From Trabulsiella odontotermitis (GTDB taxonomy: Bacteria; Pseudomonadota; Gammaproteobacteria; Enterobacterales; Enterobacteriaceae), in the NCBI RefSeq assembly GCF_001297775.1, contig NZ_LIFX01000006.1, positions 248,001 to 312,000 on the forward strand: DNA of 64,000 nt, written 5' to 3'. How positions within the stretch are numbered: the first letter of the stretch is position 1; each line of letters opens with the position of its first letter. Shown here one piece after another: positions 48,974-59,482 of this stretch. The translations under genes were made by a program, and so were the position numbers. The notes under the pieces are model-generated. The model was not told the origin of the DNA. It saw only the letters and a list, made by a program, of their open reading frames with translations, and made no database searches.

Positions 48974-49888
48974 TCAGGCCCCAGGTTCCTGATCCGGTAC
49001 CGGCGGTACCACCACGCTTTCGCGCGGTTCATCGGGATCCGGCGACGGGAGATTCATCAGCTTAGCCAGAATGCTGGCCAGCTTCAGGCGCATTTCCGGA
49101 CGACGGACAATCATGTCGATCGCCCCTTTTTCAATCAGGAATTCACTGCGCTGGAATCCTGGCGGCAGTTTTTCACGCACTGTCTGTTCGATAACGCGGG
49201 GACCTGCGAAACCGATCAGCGCTTTAGGTTCAGCGACGTTGAGATCACCGAGCATCGCGAAGCTTGCGGAAACGCCACCCATGGTCGGGTCGGTCAGTAC
49301 AGAGATGTACGGCAGACCACGCTCCTGCATTTTCGCCAGCGCGGCGGAGGTTTTCGCCATCTGCATCAGCGACATCAGCGCTTCCTGCATACGTGCGCCA
49401 CCGGAGGCGGAGAAGCAGATCAGCGGACAGTTGTCTTCCAGCGCCTGTTCAACGGCACGGACAAAACGCGCGCCGACGACCGAGCCCATCGAGCCGCCCA
49501 TAAAGGAGAATTCAAACGCCGCCGCAACGACCGGCATGCCGTGCAGCGTGCCTTTCATCACCACCAGCGCGTCTTTCTCGCCGGTTTCTTTCTGAGCCGT
49601 TGCCAGACGGTCTTTGTATTTTTTGGAATCACGGAACTTCAGCACGTCTTTCGGCTCAAGTTCGCTCCCCAGTTCAACCAGAGATCCTTCATCCAGCAGG
49701 CTATGCAGGCGGTTTCTCGCCGTCATACGCATGTGATGATCGCACTTAGGGCAAACCTCCAGGTTACGCTCCAGCTCGGCACGGTAAAGTACCTGACCGC
49801 AGCTGTCACACTTGGTCCAGATCCCTTCAGGGATACTGGCCTTGCGGGTGGGGGTTATATTGCTTTTAATTCGTTCAATCCAGCTCAT
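48974..49888 (-). CDS. accD: Acetyl-CoA carboxylase carboxyltransferase subunit beta
   Basis: 304-aa beta subunit that pairs with AccA to transfer carboxyl from biotin to acetyl-CoA, making malonyl-CoA. The N-terminal zinc ribbon has Cys27, Cys30, Cys46 and Cys49. The crotonase-type carboxyltransferase domain includes [14 protein letters not shown] and [13 protein letters not shown]. Start ATG 49888 has AAAGG upstream. folC follows after 62 bp. Confidence 0.98.
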   Translation of the reverse strand: MSWIERIKSNITPTRKASIPEGIWTKCDSCGQVLYRAELERNLEVCPKCDHHMRMTARNRLHSLLDEGSLVELGSELEPKDVLKFRDSKKYKDRLATAQKETGEKDALVVMKGTLHGMPVVAAAFEFSFMGGSMGSVVGARFVRAVEQALEDNCPLICFSASGGARMQEALMSLMQMAKTSAALAKMQERGLPYISVLTDPTMGGVSASFAMLGDLNVAEPKALIGFAGPRVIEQTVREKLPPGFQRSEFLIEKGAIDMIVRRPEMRLKLASILAKLMNLPSPDPDEPRESVVVPPVPDQEPGA

Positions 49889-50031
49889 TGATAACCTTTC
49901 TGCCTGAACCTGGTCGATGCCAGTTTTGCCGTAAGGGGCGAATAATGCCATTTTTGCCGCTTACAGACCATGAAATGTTGCACATTAAAACATAAGCGCC
50001 CGAAACATGGGATAAAAAAGTGGTCGAACCC

Positions 50032-50700
50032 CTACTTCGTCTGTTTCGTCTGCTTCGCCGCCGCCCGCTTGTGACGGATGATTTCCACCACGCCAGGCAG
50101 GACAGAGAGCACGATGATCGCCACGATCAGCAGCTTCAGATTCTCCTGCACGATTGGCAAATCACCGAACAGATAGCCCGCGTAAGTAAACAGCAGCACC
50201 CACAGCAGCGCGCCAGCCACGTTATACGCCGCAAAATGACGATAAGACATATGTCCCATTCCCGCCACAAAGGGGGCGAAAGTTCTGACGATGGGCACAA
50301 ATCGCGCCAGAATGATGGTCTTACCGCCATGCTTCTCGTAGAACGCATGGGTCTTATCAAGATAGCTGCGACGAAAGATTTTTGAATCCGGGTTACTGAA
50401 CAATTTCTCGCCAAACAGGCGGCCAATCGTATAGTTCACCGCATCGCCAAGAACGGCCGCGATGACCATCAGCAGCACCATCAGATGCACATTGAGATCG
50501 TTGGTCGGCAGCGCCGACAGTGCGCCTGCGACAAACAGCAGCGAATCACCTGGCAGGAATGGCGTCACCACCAGACCCGTTTCGCAGAACAGAATCAGAA
50601 ACAGAATGGCGTACACCCAGACGCCGTACTGCGCGACCAGTTCAGCCAGATGCACGTCAATATGCAGGATGAAATCAATCAGAAAGCGAATCAAATCCAT
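50032..50700 (-). CDS. dedA: DedA-family membrane protein
   Basis: 222 aa, polytopic, DedA/SNARE-associated superfamily. It has the hallmark [24 protein letters not shown] (acidic residue and PGDS) and the arginine-bearing [22 protein letters not shown]. These proteins are implicated in membrane potential maintenance and undecaprenyl-phosphate or lipid translocation. Basic C-terminus. Downstream of truA, probably in the pdxB-usg-truA-dedA unit. Confidence 0.95.
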   Translation of the reverse strand: MDLIRFLIDFILHIDVHLAELVAQYGVWVYAILFLILFCETGLVVTPFLPGDSLLFVAGALSALPTNDLNVHLMVLLMVIAAVLGDAVNYTIGRLFGEKLFSNPDSKIFRRSYLDKTHAFYEKHGGKTIILARFVPIVRTFAPFVAGMGHMSYRHFAAYNVAGALLWVLLFTYAGYLFGDLPIVQENLKLLIVAIIVLSVLPGVVEIIRHKRAAAKQTKQTK

Positions 50701-50734
50701 AGTTGCTTAGCCTTTAGTTACTGCATTTTCGCAC

Positions 50735-51547
50735 TTAGTCCGCCAGAAACAGCGGGCCCATTGGCGTCTTCGGCAGGTCGAAATGGTCGGGATAGTCCAC
50801 CGCCACCAGATACAACCCTTCCGCTTTCGCCGTTGCTGCCGCCAGCGTTCTGTCCTTCGCTGCCAGTAGCTCTGCAATCCAGTTCTCTGACTGGTTTCCG
50901 GCGCCCACTTCCATCAGGCTGCCCACGATATTCCTGACCATATGATGAACAAAGGCGTTCGCTTTGATATCCACCACCACATACGGGCCATGACGTTGAA
51001 CGTCAATGTGCATCACGTTTCGCCACGGCGTGCGCGACTGGCACTGAACAGCACGAAACGAGGTAAAATCATTCTCGCCAATCAGACACTGCGCCGCACG
51101 GTGCATCCGTTCGGCGTCCAGCGGTTGATGGTAATGGGTCACCCCCTGGCTTAACACTGCGGGGCGCAACCGATGATTGTAGATGACATAGCGATAACGG
51201 CGCGCAGTGGCGCTGAAACGCGCGTGAAAATCATCGGCAACATGTTTCACCCAACGCACCGCGATGTCACCAGACAAATTCGCATTTACGCCCAGCGTCC
51301 ACGCCGCGTCTTTACGCAGCGCGTGCGTATCGAAATGCACCACCTGCCCGGTGCCGTGCACGCCTGCGTCGGTACGCCCGGCGCAGAACACATGAACCGG
51401 CTCGTTCGCCACCTGCGATAGCGCTTTTTCGAGCTTTTCCTGCACGCTGCGCACTTCGTTTTGCCGCTGCCAGCCGTAATAGTTGCTGCCGTCGTACTCG
51501 ATGCCGAGGGCAATACGGTAAACCGGCTGCTCTGCCACTTCTGACAT
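50735..51547 (-). CDS. truA: tRNA pseudouridine(38-40) synthase TruA
   Basis: 270-aa enzyme that isomerises U38-40 in the tRNA anticodon arm. Catalytic Asp60 in [19 protein letters not shown]; the second half repeats the fold with [16 protein letters not shown] and [10 protein letters not shown]. The ATG shares one base with the usg stop (TAATG), indicating translational coupling. Confidence 0.97.
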   Translation of the reverse strand: MSEVAEQPVYRIALGIEYDGSNYYGWQRQNEVRSVQEKLEKALSQVANEPVHVFCAGRTDAGVHGTGQVVHFDTHALRKDAAWTLGVNANLSGDIAVRWVKHVADDFHARFSATARRYRYVIYNHRLRPAVLSQGVTHYHQPLDAERMHRAAQCLIGENDFTSFRAVQCQSRTPWRNVMHIDVQRHGPYVVVDIKANAFVHHMVRNIVGSLMEVGAGNQSENWIAELLAAKDRTLAAATAKAEGLYLVAVDYPDHFDLPKTPMGPLFLAD

Positions 51548-52560
51548 TAGTACATATACTCCTGCACCAGCTTCTCAGCGATTTTGACCGCCATCAGCGC
51601 GCCGCCGAAACGAACGTTATCAGCGACTGACCAGAACTGGATTTGCTCTGGCATACCGTAATCATTGCGCACGCAGCCCACTGACAATTGCGCATTGCCG
51701 GAGGCGTCGCCCACCTGCGTCGGGAATTCATTTGCTTCCGACAGCACAATGTCTTCGCCGCGGGCAAAGGCGTCACGCGCCTCTTCCGCCGCCAGCGGGC
51801 GCAACGCCTCAAAACTGACCATCTGCGCGTGACCGTAGAAAACCGGCGACTGTACGCAACTGGCAGAGATCATCAGCCCGTCGTCCTGCAGGATTTTACG
51901 CACCTGATCAACAATGCGGCGTTCTTCGCGCACGCTGCCTTCGCGATCCGGCAGCAGCGGCAGCAGGTTAAACGCCAGCTGACGACCGAAGAAATCGTCT
52001 TCATCGATCGGAATACCGTTCAGCAGTTTCGCGCTCTGCCCTGCCAGCGCATCGACCGCTTTTTTGCCGTGAGCAGAAGCAGACATCAGGCTGGTGACCG
52101 CAATGCGCGACAGGCCGCCTTCCTCGATCAGCGGTTTCAGCGCCGCCAGCAACTGGCTGGTGAGGCTGTCCGGTACGGCGATAATGTTACGATTGCGGTA
52201 ATCCGCCAGCACAAACGGGTTCACTTCCGGCACCACCAGCGGTACATCCGGCTCCAGCGCAAACAATCCGCTGGCATCAATAACCAGACAACCGGCGTTG
52301 GTCGCCTCTTCAATGTACTGCGCGCTGGCTTCAGCACCGGCGACGAAAAACGCCAGTTGCGCCTGCGTCCAGTCAAAATCGGCGGCATCCTGCACCTGCA
52401 CGGTTTTGCCCTCGTAGCGCAGCGATTCACCCGCGCTTTCGCTGCGCGCCAGCGCATGCAATTCACCCACCGGGAACTGACGCTCAGCAAGGGTTTCGAG
52501 CAGGGCTTCACCCACGGCGCCGGTGGCGCCCAGTACGGCAATATTCCAGCCTTCAGACAT
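51547..52560 (-). CDS. usg: Usg, aspartate-semialdehyde dehydrogenase-like protein
   Basis: 337 aa. The N-terminal NADP-binding Rossmann motif [16 protein letters not shown] and overall length match aspartate-semialdehyde dehydrogenase. However, where that enzyme has the catalytic cysteine in a PNCST-type motif, this protein reads PDSLTSQ with Ser132, so it probably lacks dehydrogenase activity. Function unknown. It lies between pdxB and truA; start 52560 is set by family length. Confidence 0.94.
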   Translation of the reverse strand: MSEGWNIAVLGATGAVGEALLETLAERQFPVGELHALARSESAGESLRYEGKTVQVQDAADFDWTQAQLAFFVAGAEASAQYIEEATNAGCLVIDASGLFALEPDVPLVVPEVNPFVLADYRNRNIIAVPDSLTSQLLAALKPLIEEGGLSRIAVTSLMSASAHGKKAVDALAGQSAKLLNGIPIDEDDFFGRQLAFNLLPLLPDREGSVREERRIVDQVRKILQDDGLMISASCVQSPVFYGHAQMVSFEALRPLAAEEARDAFARGEDIVLSEANEFPTQVGDASGNAQLSVGCVRNDYGMPEQIQFWSVADNVRFGGALMAVKIAEKLVQEYMY

Positions 52561-52625
52561 GGTGGTTACTCCAGAAAAAAATAGCCGCCCCGCCACTATC
52601 GTCGGCGAAGCGTATTAAGAAGACA

Positions 52626-53762
52626 TTAACGCGTTGCGTGATGAACGGCGTTGAAACCCAGTTTTTTCAGCGTTTCCGCTGCCAGGGCATCATCACACTG
52701 CACATACAGCGAGGACCATTCACGGCGTTCCTGATAATTTTTGCGCAGCTTGTCAAACTCGCCCGCTTTGCCCGCTACCTGTCGCAGCGGCGCATCATCG
52801 CGGCGCACATCATACACCAAATGCACCAGCCTTTTCAGCGTTGCCTGATCGAGCGGACCGTGCAAGGTAATGCGGCCAAACTCCGGCGCCGGTAACAGGG
52901 TATCCAGCGAAATCTGGTGGCGTTGACCGATAAATTCGCTATAGGCTTCAAACACCTGCGTGGTGCCACGCGCCTTACCTTCCAGCGTATAGCCCGCGAT
53001 ATGCGCGGTACCGATATCCACCTGCGCCAGCAGTTCGGTATTGAGATCCGGCTCGGGCTCCCAGACATCAAGCACCACGCTTAACGGTTGCCCGGCGTTG
53101 AGACGCGCCAGCAGCGCGCTGTTGTCAACCACCGCGCCACGGCAGGCGTTAATCAGAATGGTGCCCGGTTTCAGGCGGCTAATCAGCGCCTCATCCGCCA
53201 GATGCAATGTTTTGTACGGACCGTCTTTAAATAACGGTGTATGAAAGGTGAGGATATCGGCCTGTTCTACCAGTGTTTCCAGCGGCAGAAAATGTCCTTC
53301 GTCGCCTTTATCGGCACGCGGCGGATCGCACAGCAGCGTTTTGATCCCCAGCGCTTCGAGCCGTTTTTGCAGACGTCCGCCGACGTTCCCCACGCCGACA
53401 ATACCCACCGTGCGGTCAGTCAGCGCAAAACCGTCTCGTTCCGCCAGCATCAGCAGCGCGGAAAATACATATTCCACCACGGCAATCGCGTTACAGCCTG
53501 GCGCGGCGGAAAAACCGATCCCCGCCTGCGCAAGCCACTCCTCATCCACATGATCCGTTCCTGCCGTGGCCGTGCCGACAAATTTCACCGGTTTGCCTTC
53601 CAGCAATGCGGCATTGACCTTCGTGACTGAGCGCACCATGAGTGCGTCCGCGTCATCCAGCGCTTCCCCGGGAAGCGGACGACCAGCCACGGCCCTGACT
53701 TCGCCCAGGCGACTGAACAGTTCGCGGGCGTAAGGCATATTTTCATCAACGAGGATTTTCAC
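52626..53762 (-). CDS. pdxB: Erythronate-4-phosphate dehydrogenase PdxB
   Basis: 378-aa D-2-hydroxyacid dehydrogenase of pyridoxal 5'-phosphate synthesis; oxidises 4-phosphoerythronate. NAD motif [12 protein letters not shown] (about residues 120-131), catalytic Arg in [10 protein letters not shown], Glu in [10 protein letters not shown] and His in [19 protein letters not shown]-terminal PdxB dimerisation domain (about 290-378) completes it. Start GTG 53762 ([13 protein letters not shown]) matches E. coli. Divergent from flk across 108 bp. Confidence 0.97.
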   Translation of the reverse strand: MKILVDENMPYARELFSRLGEVRAVAGRPLPGEALDDADALMVRSVTKVNAALLEGKPVKFVGTATAGTDHVDEEWLAQAGIGFSAAPGCNAIAVVEYVFSALLMLAERDGFALTDRTVGIVGVGNVGGRLQKRLEALGIKTLLCDPPRADKGDEGHFLPLETLVEQADILTFHTPLFKDGPYKTLHLADEALISRLKPGTILINACRGAVVDNSALLARLNAGQPLSVVLDVWEPEPDLNTELLAQVDIGTAHIAGYTLEGKARGTTQVFEAYSEFIGQRHQISLDTLLPAPEFGRITLHGPLDQATLKRLVHLVYDVRRDDAPLRQVAGKAGEFDKLRKNYQERREWSSLYVQCDDALAAETLKKLGFNAVHHATR

Positions 53763-53870
53763 AGTTTGTACCTGTCTGAGAACGAGAGTTAACCGCAGAA
53801 GTGTGCCATAATCTCGCCGCCAGGCATACCTGCAACCTGGCGGACACAGCCCCGACGGTAAGGATTTTTC

Positions 53871-54875
53871 ATGACGCAACCCATTTCAGGCCTGCCTGCT
53901 CGCCCGCCCGGTGAAGGCGTTCCCGCCACATCCACGTCCGGCGAACAACCGCTTTCAACTCAGCAACGTACGGTGCTGGAGCGTTTGATCACCCGTCTGG
54001 TGGCGCTGACGTCGCAACAGAGCGCAGAAGTGTGGGCGGGCATTAAGCATGATCTGGGACTGAAAGGCGATGCGCCCCTGCTCTCGCGTCATTTCCCCGC
54101 AGCCGAACAGAATTTAAACCAGCGACTGACCACGGCGCAGCAGAACCTCAGCACCCGTCAGACGTTGTCGCAATTAACCGAATTACTGAATCAGGGCAAT
54201 AACCGTCAGGCAGTGAGCGACTATGTGCGTCAGCAGTTCGGGCAAACCGCGCTGAGCCAGTTGACGCCTGAGCAGCTTAAAAGCGTACTGCATCTGTTGC
54301 AGAACGGTCAGCTTTCTATTCCACAACCGCTGCAACGCCCGGCCACGGATCGCCCGCTGGCGCCCGCCGAGCATAATACGCTGAACCAACTGGTCACCCG
54401 CCTGGCGGCGGCGACCGGCGAGTCCAGCAAGCTTATCTGGCAATCAATGCTGGAACTCTCGGGCGTGAAAACCGGTGAGCTGATCCCGGCTAAGCACTTC
54501 GCCCAACTGGTGACCTGGCTGCAGGCGCGGCAAACACTCAGCAGCCAGCCGACGCCAACACTGCACTCGATACAGGCAGCGCTTAAACAACCGCTGGAAC
54601 CCCGTGAAATGCAGACGCTGCAGGATTACGCCCAGCAGACCTGGAACGTCACACCGCAATCCGTTCTGACCATCGCCCAGGTACAGGATCTGTTAAATCA
54701 GATATTCCTCAGACGCGTCGAACGTTCGCAGGATACTCTCGAAATTCGCGATATTCAGCCCATCTACAGCCCGTTCACACCGTTCATCGAGGCAGTAAAA
54801 ACGATGTCGGCACGCCCGGGTCTGTTGCTGATTGCGCTGCTGGTCGCGATGGCGCTGGTGTGGATCGTGATTTAA
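53871..54875 (+). CDS. flk: Flagella biosynthesis regulator Flk
   Basis: 334 aa (E. coli 331). A largely soluble, glutamine-rich, helical cytoplasmic region ends in a single C-terminal membrane helix (about 315-334, [17 protein letters not shown]), a tail-anchored design. Flk is reported to prevent premature export of the anti-sigma factor FlgM before the flagellar hook is complete. Two related helical repeats are visible ([24 protein letters not shown] and [24 protein letters not shown]). Confidence 0.94.
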   Translation: MTQPISGLPARPPGEGVPATSTSGEQPLSTQQRTVLERLITRLVALTSQQSAEVWAGIKHDLGLKGDAPLLSRHFPAAEQNLNQRLTTAQQNLSTRQTLSQLTELLNQGNNRQAVSDYVRQQFGQTALSQLTPEQLKSVLHLLQNGQLSIPQPLQRPATDRPLAPAEHNTLNQLVTRLAAATGESSKLIWQSMLELSGVKTGELIPAKHFAQLVTWLQARQTLSSQPTPTLHSIQAALKQPLEPREMQTLQDYAQQTWNVTPQSVLTIAQVQDLLNQIFLRRVERSQDTLEIRDIQPIYSPFTPFIEAVKTMSARPGLLLIALLVAMALVWIVI

Positions 54876-55157
54876 CCCTTGCGGAAACAGGCGGACGTAA
54901 TGATGATGCCGACCACGGCGGAAATGGCGCCCGCCACAGCGTTCCGGCATCCAGCCAAACAAAATATATTTCAAAGCAGAGAATAATAATACAGCTCACG
55001 TAAACCGGTGCATTAATTTATTTATAAAATAAATATTATAAATTTGTCGCCCTTTTACAGGGCTTTAATAAAAAATTTCTATAGCACACAACGTTTATTT
55101 AAAAAGTATCAGTAGTGTTAGTCATTAACGCTCTCACTCAATAAAAAGAGATGTGTT
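54876..55157 (+). promoter_or_regulatory. AT-rich region before the amidase gene
   Basis: No gene was seen. Bases 54960-55150 are much more AT-rich than the flanking backbone. A promoter for the amidase/lipoprotein pair is expected here but no clear hexamer pair was chosen. AAAAAGAG lies just before the ATG at 55158 as a weak ribosome binding site. E. coli K-12 carries yfcJ in this interval. Confidence 0.4.
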
Positions 55158-55526
55158 ATGACCTGGGATATCAGAACCGCAACCAGTTATGCAAAAAATC
55201 ACGCCCATGCACATTCTGTCCATCGTTGCGCGGAATATACGCGGAAAGCGATAGGCGCTGGAGGAATTATTTTAGGGAATACCGGGCATGCTAAAGATTA
55301 TGGCTCCCTGTTAATCAATGCAGGCTTCAGGGCTATCTCTCCTCACGAATCGCCGAAAGCCGGAGATGTCGTTATCCTGCAACCTTATGAGGGTGGAAAT
55401 CCCAGCGGGCATATGGCCATTTTTGATGGGCAGGACTGGTATTCAGACTTTCGGCAACGAGATATGTGGTCAGGCCCTGGTTACCGGGCGGCAAAACCCG
55501 ATTACATCATTTACAGGAAAGACTAA
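55158..55526 (+). CDS. CHAP/NlpC-P60-like amidase, candidate T6SS effector
   Basis: 122-aa small papain-like fold protein without a signal peptide. A catalytic Cys24 (VHRCAEYTRKAI) opens a helix, and His85 sits in a later strand (NPSGHMAIFDGQDW), followed by SDFRQRDMWSGPGYR. This Cys-helix/His-strand layout is that of CHAP and NlpC/P60 peptidoglycan amidases. The lack of a secretion signal and a partner lipoprotein gene overlapping its stop fit a type VI amidase effector delivered to the periplasm of neighbours. No T6SS gene is in the window, so delivery is inferred. A housekeeping role is possible. Confidence 0.75.
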   Translation: MTWDIRTATSYAKNHAHAHSVHRCAEYTRKAIGAGGIILGNTGHAKDYGSLLINAGFRAISPHESPKAGDVVILQPYEGGNPSGHMAIFDGQDWYSDFRQRDMWSGPGYRAAKPDYIIYRKD

Positions 55527-56053
55527 TGCGATTTATCTTCGTTCTTCTGATGACGCTTTTAACCGGATGTGCAGCTACCGGGGAATCAACAAGTCGGGAT
55601 ATCGTCACGCAGTTTTATCAGCAATATATGAGGCTATATACCAGCGACCAGAATCAGAGTCTCATTGACTATTCGAATCCTGTTTATGATAAATATGTTT
55701 CAGCTGATACTATTCAGAGATTGAAAAGAATCGATGGATATTATGAGCAGGAAATTGTCAGCTCAGATTATTTCCTGTATGTGCAGGACTACGCGCCAGA
55801 ATGGATATCTGAATTTCACACTGGCAGGGTCACACCATTTTTAGGTGGCGAAACGGTTGAGGTTTTTCTGGCCGAGGCGAATCATCGTTTTACCCAACGG
55901 CTTGTTTATACCCGCAAGGAAAATAATCAGTGGAAAATATATCGCGTCAGGGATCTGACAAATCACTATGAACACGCCATCTACAGTAGCGGTGATATTA
56001 CTGCCGCTCAGGCCTGGTCAGAACAACGGGTACGGGAAGGTCGGTACCCGTAA
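55526..56053 (+). CDS. Periplasmic lipoprotein (YbjP/YqhG, DUF3828-like), candidate immunity protein
   Basis: 175-aa lipoprotein with a short signal and lipobox LTGC (Cys15). The mature part looks like the DUF3828/YbjP family: SRDIVTQFYQQYMRLYTSDQNQSLIDYSNPVYDKYVS, and a C-terminal VYTRKENNQWKIYRVRDLT strand pair. Its ATG overlaps the amidase stop (TAATG), so the two are made together. Periplasmic anchoring beside a peptidoglycan amidase gene is what an immunity protein would need. The cognate pairing is an inference. Confidence 0.75.
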   Translation: MRFIFVLLMTLLTGCAATGESTSRDIVTQFYQQYMRLYTSDQNQSLIDYSNPVYDKYVSADTIQRLKRIDGYYEQEIVSSDYFLYVQDYAPEWISEFHTGRVTPFLGGETVEVFLAEANHRFTQRLVYTRKENNQWKIYRVRDLTNHYEHAIYSSGDITAAQAWSEQRVREGRYP

Positions 56054-56058
56054 TTAAA

Positions 56059-56082
56059 AAAGGGAGCCATCAGGCTCCCTTT
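56059..56082. terminator. Bidirectional terminator between the lipoprotein gene and fabB
   Basis: Perfect 10-bp stem AAAGGGAGCC/GGCTCCCTTT with loop ATCA. A run of six T follows on the minus strand (fabB side), and three T on the plus side. Confidence 0.9.
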
Positions 56083-56100
56083 CACTGTCTCGCGCGGAAA

Positions 56101-57318
56101 TTACGCGTTCAGCTTGCGCATCACCAGGGTGGCGTTAGTGCCACCGAAGCCGAAGCTGTTGGACATCACGGTCGTCAGCTTGCGTTCAGTCGGCTGCGTG
56201 ACGATGTTCAGACCTTCCGCCTGCTCGTCCATCTCTTCGATGTTGATGCTCGGCGCGATAAAACCGTGCTCCAGCATCAGCAGGGAGTAAATCGCTTCCT
56301 GCACACCCGCCGCACCCAGAGAGTGGCCGGTCATCGCTTTGGTGGCGGAGATTGCCGGGCTGTTGTTACCGAACACTTCACGGATGGCGCCCAGCTCTTT
56401 CACGTCGCCTACCGGTGTAGACGTGCCGTGCGAGTTCAGGTAGTCGATTGGGGTATCGACACCGTGCATCGCCATCTGCATGCAGCGCACTGCGCCTTCG
56501 CCTGACGGTGCAACCATGTCAGCGCCATCAGAGGTCGCGCCGTAGCCGACGATTTCCGCATAGATGTGCGCGCCGCGCGCCAGCGCATGTTCCAGCTCTT
56601 CCACAACGACCATACCGCCGCCGCCAGCGATAACGAAACCATCACGGTGCGCATCGTAAGTACGGGAAGCTTTGTCTGGCGTTTCGTTGAATTTGGTGGA
56701 CAGTGCGCCCATCGCGTCGAACTCACAGGCCATTTCCCAGCACAGCTCTTCGCCGCCGCCAGCAAAGACGATGTCCTGTTTGCCCAGCTGAATTTGCTCA
56801 ACCGCGTTACCGATGCAGTGCGCAGAGGTGGCGCAGGCGGAGCTGATAGAGTAGTTTACACCGTGGATTTTGAACGGCGTGGCGAGGCACGCAGAGACCG
56901 CAGATGCCATCGCTTTGGTCACGACATACGGCCCCACTGCTTTCAGACCACGCGGGCTGCGCATCGCGTCGGCGCCGAATACCTGAGATTTAGACGAACC
57001 GCCAGAACCTGCAATCAGGCCCACACGCGGATTGTTCTGATAAACCTCGTCTTTCAGCCCGGCGTCTGCAATCGCCTGCTGCATGGAGAGATAGGAGTAG
57101 ATAGAGGCATCGTTCATGAAACGAACCACTTTACGGTCGATCAAACCGGTGGTGTCCAGTTTGACGTTTCCCCATACGTGGCTACGCATGCCAGAATCTT
57201 TGAACTCTTGCGAGAAAGTGATCCCGGAGCGTCCTTCACGCAGAGATGCCAGGACTTCCTGCTGGTTATTACCGATGCTGGAAACGATGCCCAGGCCAGT
57301 AATCACTGCACGTTTCAT
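56101..57318 (-). CDS. fabB: 3-oxoacyl-[ACP] synthase I (beta-ketoacyl-ACP synthase I)
   Basis: 405-aa condensing enzyme of fatty-acid elongation, essential for unsaturated fatty acids. Thiolase fold with nucleophile Cys162 ([12 protein letters not shown]) and the two catalytic histidines in [11 protein letters not shown] and TGHSLGAAG. It is one residue shorter than E. coli near [14 protein letters not shown]. It is controlled from a promoter overlapping FadR and FabR sites. Confidence 0.98.
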   Translation of the reverse strand: MKRAVITGLGIVSSIGNNQQEVLASLREGRSGITFSQEFKDSGMRSHVWGNVKLDTTGLIDRKVVRFMNDASIYSYLSMQQAIADAGLKDEVYQNNPRVGLIAGSGGSSKSQVFGADAMRSPRGLKAVGPYVVTKAMASAVSACLATPFKIHGVNYSISSACATSAHCIGNAVEQIQLGKQDIVFAGGGEELCWEMACEFDAMGALSTKFNETPDKASRTYDAHRDGFVIAGGGGMVVVEELEHALARGAHIYAEIVGYGATSDGADMVAPSGEGAVRCMQMAMHGVDTPIDYLNSHGTSTPVGDVKELGAIREVFGNNSPAISATKAMTGHSLGAAGVQEAIYSLLMLEHGFIAPSINIEEMDEQAEGLNIVTQPTERKLTTVMSNSFGFGGTNATLVMRKLNA

Positions 57319-57361
57319 TCAATACCTCTGTTTGTCGCACTATTTTGAAGTTTCGAGTCGC

Positions 57362-57402
57362 AAGATAGCGTACACTTGTACGCCGAACAAGTCCGATCAG
57401 CC
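57362..57402 (-). promoter_or_regulatory. fabB promoter with FabR and FadR operators
   Basis: On the minus strand, -35 TTGTTC (57385-57390), 17-bp spacer, -10 TATCTT (57362-57367). The FabR palindrome GCGTACACTTGTACGC (57368-57383) fills the spacer. The FadR site (57386-57402; minus strand GGCTGATCGGACTTGTT) covers the -35. The arrangement agrees with fabB being activated by FadR and repressed by FabR. Confidence 0.85.
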
Positions 57403-57476
57403 AGTTTCTGTGAAATTTGCTCCTGTACCCACACATCGTTAAGATCGTCAGACTTCCCGTGATACGAGTAACTTAC

Positions 57477-59477
57477 GTGAAACATAACGCCATACAATCT
57501 GCCAACCTCGAATTCAACAATGAGGGTACACCTGTTTCCCGAGATTTTGATGACGTCTACTTCTCTAATGATAACGGCCTGGAAGAGACACGTTATGTTT
57601 TTCTCGGCGGAAACCGGGTGACAGCGCGTTTTTCGGAACATCCCCGTTCGTTATTCGTCGTAGCAGAAAGTGGTTTCGGCACCGGGCTCAACTTTCTGAC
57701 ACTCTGGCAGGCGTTTGACGATTTTCACGCCACCTCCCCGGACGCTACCTTACAAAGGTTACATTTCATCAGTTTTGAAAAATTTCCGTTGCAGGCAGAC
57801 GATCTGCGACTGGCGCATCAGCACTGGCCGGAACTCGCGCCCTGGGCGGAACAACTACAGGCGCAGTGGCCCCTGCCCATCGCCGGGTGTCATCGCCTGT
57901 TGCTTGAGGGGGGTCGCATCACGCTGGATTTGTGGTTCGGGGATATCAACACGCTGACCGAAACCCTCGACGACACGCTGAATCAAAAGGTTGACGCCTG
58001 GTTTCTTGATGGCTTCGCGCCAGCGAAAAACCCGGACATGTGGACGCCTGCGTTGTTTTCGGCGATGGCGCGGCTGTCACGTCCCGGCGGGACGCTGGCG
58101 ACCTTTACCTCGGCCGGATTTGTCCGTCGCGGTCTGCAGGACGCGGGATTCACCATGCACAAACGCAAAGGCTTTGGTCGCAAACGTGAAATGCTGACCG
58201 GTGAAATGATACAAACGCCGGACGTTACCCCGCGCGCACCGTGGTTTGCCCGTCCGGGATCGACCGCGCAGGAAGTGGCCATCATCGGCGGTGGCATTGC
58301 CAGCGCGTTACTGTCGCTCGCCCTGCTGCGCCGTGGCTGGCAAGTCACGTTGTATTGCGCCGACAACGCCCCGGCGGAAGGTGCCTCCGGTAATCGTCAG
58401 GGGGCGCTCTACCCGCTGCTCAGCGCCCACGATCCTGCTCTGGCGCACTTTTTCCCGCTGGCATTCACCTTTGCGCGACAGTTGTACGATGCTCTGCCTG
58501 TGGCATTTGATCACGACTGGTGCGGCGTAACGCAACTGGGCTGGGATGAAAAAAGTCAGCAAAAAATTGAACAGATGCTGGCGCTCGGCCTGCCTGATGA
58601 GATTGCCACTGCGGTGTCTGCGCAGGCGGCAACGAAAGCGACCGGCGTTGAACTGGAATGTGGCGGCGTGCAGTATCCGCTCGGCGGCTGGTTGTGCCCG
58701 GCGCAACTAACCACAGCAGTTGTCGCGCTGGCCAGTGAACGTGGCCTGAAAACCGTCTGGAACCGATCGCTGGAAACGCTGGAACAGACAGAAAACGGCT
58801 GGCAACTCCGGTTTGCGGAGGGGGGATCACAGACGCATTCCGCGGTCGTGCTGGCGAACGGTCACAACATCAACCAGTTCAGCCAGACAGCGCAATTACC
58901 GGTGTACCCGGTTGGCGGTCAGGTAAGCCACATTCCGACCACCACCACGCTCTCCCGGCTGCGCCAGGTATTGTGCTATGACGGCTACCTGACGCCGCAG
59001 AACCCTAACAATCAGCACCATTGTATTGGCGCCAGTTACCATCGCGGTCGCGCGGAAATGACCTTCAGCGAGGACGATCAGCAGCACAACCGCCAGCGGC
59101 TCATCGACTGTTTGCCCCAGGCTGACTGGGCGCAGGAGGTGGATGTCAGCGATAACGACGCCCGCTGCGGCGTTCGCTGCGCCACCCGCGATCACCTGCC
59201 CATGGTCGGCAACGTGCCGGATTATGCCGCCACGCTGACGCAATATGCGGATCTGGCGGAAAACAAAGCGACAGCGGCCAGCGCGCCGGTATATCCGAAC
59301 CTGTTTATGCTCGGGGCGCTCGGCTCGCGCGGGCTTTGCTCCGCACCGCTGGCAGCCGAAATTCTGGCGGCGCAGATGAGCGATGAACCCATTCCGCTTG
59401 ATGGCGAGACGCTTGCCGCGCTCAACCCGAACCGGCTGTGGGTGCGTAAGCTGCTGAAAGGTAAAGCGGTGAAGTGA
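57477..59477 (+). CDS. mnmC: Bifunctional tRNA wobble-uridine modification enzyme MnmC
   Basis: 666-aa fusion completing mnm5s2U34 synthesis. The N-terminal methyltransferase (about 1-250) has the SAM loop [15 protein letters not shown] and [17 protein letters not shown]. The C-terminal FAD oxidoreductase (about 260-666) has the dinucleotide motif [22 protein letters not shown] and the closing [19 protein letters not shown]. Start GTG 57477 ([13 protein letters not shown]) matches E. coli; an earlier in-frame ATG at 57417 has no family support. Confidence 0.97.
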   Translation: MKHNAIQSANLEFNNEGTPVSRDFDDVYFSNDNGLEETRYVFLGGNRVTARFSEHPRSLFVVAESGFGTGLNFLTLWQAFDDFHATSPDATLQRLHFISFEKFPLQADDLRLAHQHWPELAPWAEQLQAQWPLPIAGCHRLLLEGGRITLDLWFGDINTLTETLDDTLNQKVDAWFLDGFAPAKNPDMWTPALFSAMARLSRPGGTLATFTSAGFVRRGLQDAGFTMHKRKGFGRKREMLTGEMIQTPDVTPRAPWFARPGSTAQEVAIIGGGIASALLSLALLRRGWQVTLYCADNAPAEGASGNRQGALYPLLSAHDPALAHFFPLAFTFARQLYDALPVAFDHDWCGVTQLGWDEKSQQKIEQMLALGLPDEIATAVSAQAATKATGVELECGGVQYPLGGWLCPAQLTTAVVALASERGLKTVWNRSLETLEQTENGWQLRFAEGGSQTHSAVVLANGHNINQFSQTAQLPVYPVGGQVSHIPTTTTLSRLRQVLCYDGYLTPQNPNNQHHCIGASYHRGRAEMTFSEDDQQHNRQRLIDCLPQADWAQEVDVSDNDARCGVRCATRDHLPMVGNVPDYAATLTQYADLAENKATAASAPVYPNLFMLGALGSRGLCSAPLAAEILAAQMSDEPIPLDGETLAALNPNRLWVRKLLKGKAVK

Positions 59478-59482
59478 GTCAA

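Noticed and set aside
54876-56100. Type VI secretion gene cluster
   Set aside because: Only an effector-like and an immunity-like gene are present; no tss, hcp or vgrG gene is in the window.
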